37,451 bases of DNA, from positions 1 to 37,451 of the forward strand of contig JAVEPB010000121.1 in NCBI GenBank assembly GCA_030922375.1, read 5' to 3'. Within the stretch, counting starts at the first letter, position 1. Every line of letters begins with the position of its first letter. Below, piece after piece: positions 34,201-37,451 of this stretch. The translations under genes were made by a program, and so were the position numbers. Source of the stretch: a bacterium. GTDB taxonomy: Bacteria > UBA8248. The notes under the pieces were generated by a model. That model was not told the origin of the DNA. It did no database searches and saw nothing but the letters and a program-made list of their open reading frames with translations.

Positions 34201-34413
34201 GGCCTCCTCGACCTTGATGCAGACGCCCTCCTCCACCTCCTCGGGGCTGGCCCCCTTCCAGGCGACGGTGACACTCACCATATCGAGGGAAAAGGAGGGA
34301 ATGATCTCGCTTTTGATTTGATAAAGGGAAATCACGCCGAGCAGGATGAGCACCGCCATCAGAAGGTTGGCGAAGACCCGGTGGGTCGTCGTTGCGGCGA
34401 TGATTCGCTTCAA
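31207..34413 (-). CDS. RND efflux pump, inner-membrane transporter (AcrB/HAE1-like)
   Basis: Proton-driven transporter of 1068 residues with 12 predicted membrane helices in two repeats. The proton-relay aspartates are in GIIVDDAIVVAENI of TM4. LPGVSQVAINGVRNWEIAIEV and PVSLLASLGFVTFVGGSLNM fit the AcrB/MexB-CusA superfamily. Its ATG overlaps the stop of the membrane-fusion gene (ATGA at 34413-34410). Drug, lipid or other substrate unknown; the metal-binding methionine set of CusA is not apparent. No outer-membrane TolC-type gene is in the window. Confidence 0.94.
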   Translation of the reverse strand: MKRIIAATTTHRVFANLLMAVLILLGVISLYQIKSEIIPSFSLDMVSVTVAWKGASPEEVEEGVCIKVEEAITGITGIKKISSTANENNCSLVAELESWVDDARTVMDDIKNAVDRIDTFPDEIERPVISEVKRIDQVLNLALYGDAPETALKRMAEEIKEELIALPGVSQVAINGVRNWEIAIEVSEATLRRHGLTFERLAETIRKNVLELTGGDIRSSDRRIRIRTVGKRYTGPEFENLEILTRADGTILRLRDIARVVDGFEDTDKSGRFNGKNAALIIINKTEDEDALQIADKVNAYAARKQKTLPAGISLTPWANTSRLILDRLNLLLRNGRIGLVLVFLSLWLFLNIRLSFWVTVGIPVSLLASLGFVTFVGGSLNMITMFAFIMVLGIIVDDAIVVAENIYARMQTGEDFFEAAIGGAAEVAWPVVGTVTTTIVAFMPLFWVEGTLGKFMAIMPVVIIAALVASLVESLFILPTHLAHWVRPPGEKSVSGRIRARIEGFVTWWINRVYLPFLRFCLEARYLVIAVALVLFSVTIGLTAGGHVRFLFFPGFDSDFIQAKVLFPEGTPIGQTSRATRRIEEAVRSLEKEFRSKSGEPIIQNDFAILGEQVSRPNKSEAEGSNAAQVIVELLPAERRGIPSSEIVSRWREKVGAIPDALSLTFGGSQVHPGGKPIEIRFTGPGTADLRRAAEALKGELRKYPGVQEIEDDFRPGKLELQAELKPQARVLGVSLQDLAFQLRSRFFGLEALRIQRGRDDVKVKVRYPPEERRTLGNVESARIRTPSGAEIPFYDVADVGISRGLAEIKRIDRSRVITVTAEVDEAIANPAEIIASLGKEFFPGLMRSLPGVRVRFEGQATDRQESVGSLMRGFAFAGAVIFLILATLFRSYFQPIVVMSAIPFGVVGAVWGHIVMGFDISMMSLMGIVALSGVVVNDSLVFLDFANRFIARGVKIEKALTRAGASRLRPIVLTSLTTVAGLGPMLLERSFQAQFLIPMAVSLCFGLVFATVITLVLVPVFSLIGNDIVRLWQRLWSGRWPSREEADVHHPHSGPEAHIADLPDSA

Positions 34414-35771
34414 GGCGACACGACCCCACGGCGGCGGACATGCGTCTTCTTCGATCCGGCGTTCCGGTCCGCGTCGGCGGCCCGAAGCTTCATGCCCTGA
34501 ACCGCCGCCGGAATGGCGGAGAGGATGAGGCGCTCTCCTTCGTTCACCCCGTTCCGGAAGACTGCCTCATCGTGGCCCTTGCGGATAATCTTGACCGGCC
34601 GAATGGCGAGGGCGCCGTCCGCGTAGATGTAAACATTGTCGCCCGGCCGGAGGGCGGATCGCGGAATGACGTAAACGTCGGACAACGTGACTCCCTGGAT
34701 GTCCACCTTGACGAACATTCCCACCGTGAGAGGGGGATGTTTGCCTGGAATCCATTTCCTGAAGGGATCGGGAACCTCGATGATCATCGTGACCGCCCGG
34801 GTCGATTCGTCGAGACCCGCCCCAACCAGGGTGACACGGCCCTCCCACTCGAACCTCTGACCGAACCGGCTCCAGTAGATCTTCGCGCTCGAGAAATACT
34901 GCTGGACCTCGTCCTGTGTCCGGGGGAACGCCTGGCCCGCTACCCTCCGGAAGGCCCACCTGGCCTCGTCAACGGGCACCGAAACGGGCACCTCCAGTAC
35001 GGAGGAATCGTAGATTTTCCCGACCACGTTTCCCTCCCGGATATAGTCGCCGGCCGCCAGACTCGTGTTGCGAACTCGCGCGTAGAAGGGCGCGACGATG
35101 CGCGTCCGAATCAGATCCAGCCGCGCCTCCTGGAGACGGGCGCGCGTGACATCGAGCGCGGCTTTTTTCTGGGAGAGGCTCGGCGCCACCAGCGCCAAGA
35201 GGTTCCGGATGCGCTGGACCTCCCGCTCCTGCCGGAGCACGGATTGGCGGGAAATGTCGAGTTTTCCGGGAGAGATGACTTTTTGCCGCCTGAGCCGCTG
35301 GTTTCGCTTGAGCTCGCCCTGGACGACCTCGAGATGGCGCAGGGCGATGCGAAGGTCGGCCTGGTGGTTTCTCTCCTCCTGGACCAGGCGCTCGATATCT
35401 GACCTGAGCTGGGCAATCTCGGCGCGCCGCTGGGCGACGGCGAGTTTGTAGTCCACCGGGTCGATCTCGAAGAGGGTGTCTCCCTTCTTGATGAAGCCGC
35501 CGTCCCTGAAGCCGTCCGAGCGGCTGATCACCCTTCCCGAAACCTCGGCCACGACCTTGATCTCGGTCCGGGGCCGGACGGTCCCGTAGGCGGTGACGAG
35601 GAATTTTTTCTCCTGCTTCCGGAGATCGGTGGCCCGGACGAGACGACCCTTTTCAACGGGCTCGATCGTTTTCGCCTCGCGCGGGTTCCGGACGAGGTTG
35701 AACGTCAGGGTCCCGCCCGCCGCCAGAACGGCCAACGCGGCCAGCACAAACCATTTTTGGCGCGTCTTCAT
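34410..35771 (-). CDS. RND efflux membrane-fusion protein (HlyD/AcrA family)
   Basis: Periplasmic adaptor of 453 residues that joins the RND pump to an outer-membrane channel. An N-terminal TM anchor (residues about 8-27) is followed by barrel and lipoyl halves (GTVRPRTEIKVVAEVSGRV; IVAPFYARVRNTSLAAGDYIREG). A long coiled-coil hairpin lies between (about residues 115-225, rich in Arg, Glu, Leu). The C-terminal part has VYVIPRSALRPGDNVYIY. ATG 35771 has GAGGGG 8 nt upstream. It overlaps the pump gene by 4 bp, so the pair forms one operon. Confidence 0.93.
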   Translation of the reverse strand: MKTRQKWFVLAALAVLAAGGTLTFNLVRNPREAKTIEPVEKGRLVRATDLRKQEKKFLVTAYGTVRPRTEIKVVAEVSGRVISRSDGFRDGGFIKKGDTLFEIDPVDYKLAVAQRRAEIAQLRSDIERLVQEERNHQADLRIALRHLEVVQGELKRNQRLRRQKVISPGKLDISRQSVLRQEREVQRIRNLLALVAPSLSQKKAALDVTRARLQEARLDLIRTRIVAPFYARVRNTSLAAGDYIREGNVVGKIYDSSVLEVPVSVPVDEARWAFRRVAGQAFPRTQDEVQQYFSSAKIYWSRFGQRFEWEGRVTLVGAGLDESTRAVTMIIEVPDPFRKWIPGKHPPLTVGMFVKVDIQGVTLSDVYVIPRSALRPGDNVYIYADGALAIRPVKIIRKGHDEAVFRNGVNEGERLILSAIPAAVQGMKLRAADADRNAGSKKTHVRRRGVVSP

Positions 35772-36084
35772 GGAAAAACCCCTCTGATAAAGTGTGGCCT
35801 GCCGCCCGGCCGGTCAAGCCGACCTCCCGATCGGCTACCATTCCGGTAATCCGCCGTTCCGGCCAGCCTCCGTTATCATATGGGAATTTGCCCGAGACTG
35901 CCCGCGGCGGAGTAAAATCGGCCGCCGCGCGTCTGGGCCGCCTCTTCCGGCCAAATCCGGCTTTCCTGGGGCGAATTTCGCCCGGCAGACATGAGGATCC
36001 GGGATTCCAGTCAAAAATCCGCACCGGGGCCGCCATCGGCGCGGAGAGGTACGCAAAATCGGGAAGGAGTCTCTGGTCTTTGGG
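35772..36084. other. Intergenic region upstream of the efflux operon
   Basis: About 310 bp with no credible gene. On the minus strand a TTGACC (35817-35812) lies about 40 bp before the efflux start and could be the -35 of its promoter; the -10 is unclear (TTTATC region, 35796-35785). A CATATG-like and GGAT-rich stretch has no recognisable structure. Confidence 0.35.
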
Positions 36085-36528
36085 CTAGCCCTTGGGCCGT
36101 TCGATGAACTCGAGGGTGTTGCCGTCGAGGTCCTCGAGGTAGATGACGAGACCCCCCTTGTTCGCCCCCTCGGTGATGGGGATGGGCTCCGAGATCAGCC
36201 GGACGCCCCTGGCCGAGAGGTCGGCGTGCATCTCCCTTAAATCTTCCACGTTGTAGGCGACGTGGGCGCTGCCGACGTTGTTCGTCGCGGAATCGATCTT
36301 GGTGCCCTTCGACTGGGTGTACTCGATCAGCTCGATGGCGTAGCCGCCGCCCTTGACGTAGATGATGTGGAGCGCGGCGCCGGGGATTCCCGTCACGGCC
36401 TCGCAGTAGCCCTGCGGACGGTGCATGTCGCTCATCATCTCGAAGCCCAGATTGTCGCAGTACCATTTCGCCGCCGCGTCGACATCGGCCACGGTGAAGC
36501 TCGTATGATTAACCTCGATCAGTCCCAT
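36085..36528 (-). CDS. VOC-superfamily (glyoxalase/dioxygenase-like) protein
   Basis: Vicinal-oxygen-chelate protein of 147 residues with two beta-alpha-beta-beta-beta modules. Likely metal ligands are His in VNHTSFTV, His in ALHIIYV or SAHVAYNV, and Glu in TLEFIERP near the C-terminus. The latter, with DLDGNTLEF, is the usual VOC ending. Members include glyoxalase I, methylmalonyl-CoA epimerase and ring-cleavage dioxygenases; this one cannot be assigned. It follows the E1 beta gene on the same strand but is separated by a terminator. Confidence 0.87.
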   Translation of the reverse strand: MGLIEVNHTSFTVADVDAAAKWYCDNLGFEMMSDMHRPQGYCEAVTGIPGAALHIIYVKGGGYAIELIEYTQSKGTKIDSATNNVGSAHVAYNVEDLREMHADLSARGVRLISEPIPITEGANKGGLVIYLEDLDGNTLEFIERPKG

Positions 36529-36559
36529 GCGCTATCTCCCGATAATTTCATTTGTAAAA

Positions 36560-36588
36560 CAAAAAGGGCGGGGCGCAGGCCCCGCCCT
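36560..36588 (-). terminator. Intrinsic terminator after the E1 beta gene
   Basis: GGGCGGGGC (36566-36574) pairs with GCCCCGCCC (36579-36587) around GCAG. Read on the minus strand the stem is followed by TTTTTGTTTT. It lies about 20 bp past the E1 beta stop. Confidence 0.8.
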
Positions 36589-36607
36589 CGATGAGTCCCT
36601 GACCGGA

Positions 36608-37451
36608 TCAGGCGATGACGCCGAGCGCTTTCTTCGCCGCCTCGACGACGTTGCCCTCGTTCGGGAGGACGTAGTCCTCAAGCTCCACCTCGAAGGGTAT
36701 CGGCGCGTTGAGGGCCGCCACCCGCCCGATCGGCGCGTCGAGATAGTCGAAGGCCTCCTCCTGAATCGCGGCGGCGATCTCGGCGCCGACCCCGCTCCTG
36801 AGGTGCCCCTCCTCGACGATGACGCAGCGGTTCGTCTTGCGGACGGACTCGGCCAGCGTCGCCGTGTCGAGCGGAGCGACCGTCCTCGGGTCGACCACCT
36901 CGGCGCTGATGCCCTCGCCGGCCAGCCGGTCCGCGGCGCGGAGGCAGTTTTGCACCTGATAGCCGATCCCGATGAGGGTGATGTCGCTGCCCTCGCGCTT
37001 CACGGCCGCCTGCCCGAAGGGGACGATGTGATCGCCATCGGGAACAGGGCCTTTCGTCTTGTAGAGCATCTTGTGCTCGCAGAAGAACACCGGGTTGTCG
37101 TCCCGGATGGCCGCCTTGAGCAGACCCTTTGCGTCCGCCGGGTCGCTCGGGCAGGCCACTTTGAGCCCGGGGACCTGCATGAACCAGGCCTCGAGCACCT
37201 GAGAGTGCGTCGGCCCGTACTGCACGCCCCCGCCGCCCGGGGTGCGCACGACGAGCGGGATGCATATCTGACCGCCCAACATGTAGCGCAGCTTCGCCGC
37301 CTGATTCACCAGGGGGTCCATCGCCAGCATGACGAAATCCATGAACATGATTTCGATCACCGGGCGGTAGCCGGCCATCGCCGCGCCGACGCCCGCGCCG
37401 ACGAAGCCGAGCTCGCTGATCGGCGTGTCGCGCACCCGAGAGGCGCCGAAT
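36608..37451 (-). CDS. 2-oxoacid dehydrogenase E1 component, beta subunit (partial)
   Basis: Thiamine-diphosphate-dependent E1 beta, of the pyruvate/acetoin/branched-chain 2-oxoacid dehydrogenase type. The window contains about 281 C-terminal codons; the 5' end lies past 37451. RVRDTPISELGFVGAGVGAAMAGYRPV, MFMDFVMLAMDPLVNQAAKLRYM, SQVLEAWFMQVPGLKVACPSDP and VVDPRTVAPLDTATL are family-typical. It pairs with an E1 alpha that is probably upstream, outside the window. A following E2 gene is absent; instead a terminator comes directly after the stop, so E2 is encoded elsewhere. Confidence 0.93.
   Translation of the reverse strand, partial: FGASRVRDTPISELGFVGAGVGAAMAGYRPVIEIMFMDFVMLAMDPLVNQAAKLRYMLGGQICIPLVVRTPGGGGVQYGPTHSQVLEAWFMQVPGLKVACPSDPADAKGLLKAAIRDDNPVFFCEHKMLYKTKGPVPDGDHIVPFGQAAVKREGSDITLIGIGYQVQNCLRAADRLAGEGISAEVVDPRTVAPLDTATLAESVRKTNRCVIVEEGHLRSGVGAEIAAAIQEEAFDYLDAPIGRVAALNAPIPFEVELEDYVLPNEGNVVEAAKKALGVIA

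Noticed and set aside
32599-34500. Long plus-strand open frame (633 codons) opposite the RND pump gene
   Set aside because: Antisense shadow of a clear RND transporter; no recognisable motif.

Overview
This is a GC-rich window from a bacterium that I cannot place to genus. The gene set combines an octaheme HAO-like cytochrome next to a Rieske/cytochrome b complex, an HdrD-like quinone-linked Fe-S oxidoreductase, a B12-dependent class II ribonucleotide reductase and two apparent selenoproteins. It would suit an uncultured, metabolically flexible lineage (for example Nitrospinota-, Tectomicrobia-, NC10- or deltaproteobacteria-like), but that is inference. No phage, insertion sequence or CRISPR array is visible; this looks like ordinary chromosome.

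Layout. 1-1235 (minus): the 5' part of a PBP4-type D-Ala-D-Ala carboxypeptidase gene, preceded by a peroxiredoxin-like gene whose reading frame is interrupted by a single in-frame UGA at the redox-cysteine position. 1332-4768 (plus): a peptide-type ABC transporter (binding protein and two permeases, no ATPases). 4756-9436 (minus): a respiratory operon read Rieske, cytochrome b, octaheme HAO-like cytochrome, small B12-binding protein, TPR lipoprotein, diheme lipoprotein. 9742-12791 (plus): an HdrD/FadF-like oxidoreductase fused to a diheme head, then a diheme cytochrome c. 12898-15728 (plus): a class IV aminotransferase and a KamA-family radical SAM protein. 15947-17350 (minus): dihydrolipoyl dehydrogenase. 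17533-19442 (plus): two overlapping, paralogous sugar-nucleotide SDR genes. 19937-23566 (plus): nrdJ, behind a promoter with three NrdR-box-like sites.

23594-23962 holds four tandem copies of a 96-97 bp unit. Each copy can form the same two hairpins, and most base differences between copies are compensatory. A tRNA-Ala(CGC) with its own promoter and terminators follows, then a small unrecognised gene on the minus strand and a response regulator/HD-GYP protein. 26148-31114 (minus): a cupin, a second UGA-interrupted gene (AhpD/CMD-like), a lone molybdopterin-binding dehydrogenase subunit, QueF and a zinc alcohol dehydrogenase. 31207-35771 (minus): an RND pump with its membrane-fusion protein. 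36085-37451 (minus): a VOC/glyoxalase protein and the 3' part of a 2-oxoacid dehydrogenase E1 beta gene.

Main points of interest. (1) Two genes carry UGA exactly where relatives have a redox cysteine, and both are followed by a hairpin with GGUC at its apex, about 22 nt past the UGA. That fits the bacterial SECIS rule and makes them strong selenoprotein candidates. (2) The tandem two-hairpin array matches no element I know and shows covariation between copies. (3) The respiratory block joins HAO-like, bc-type and HdrD-like modules in an unusual way.
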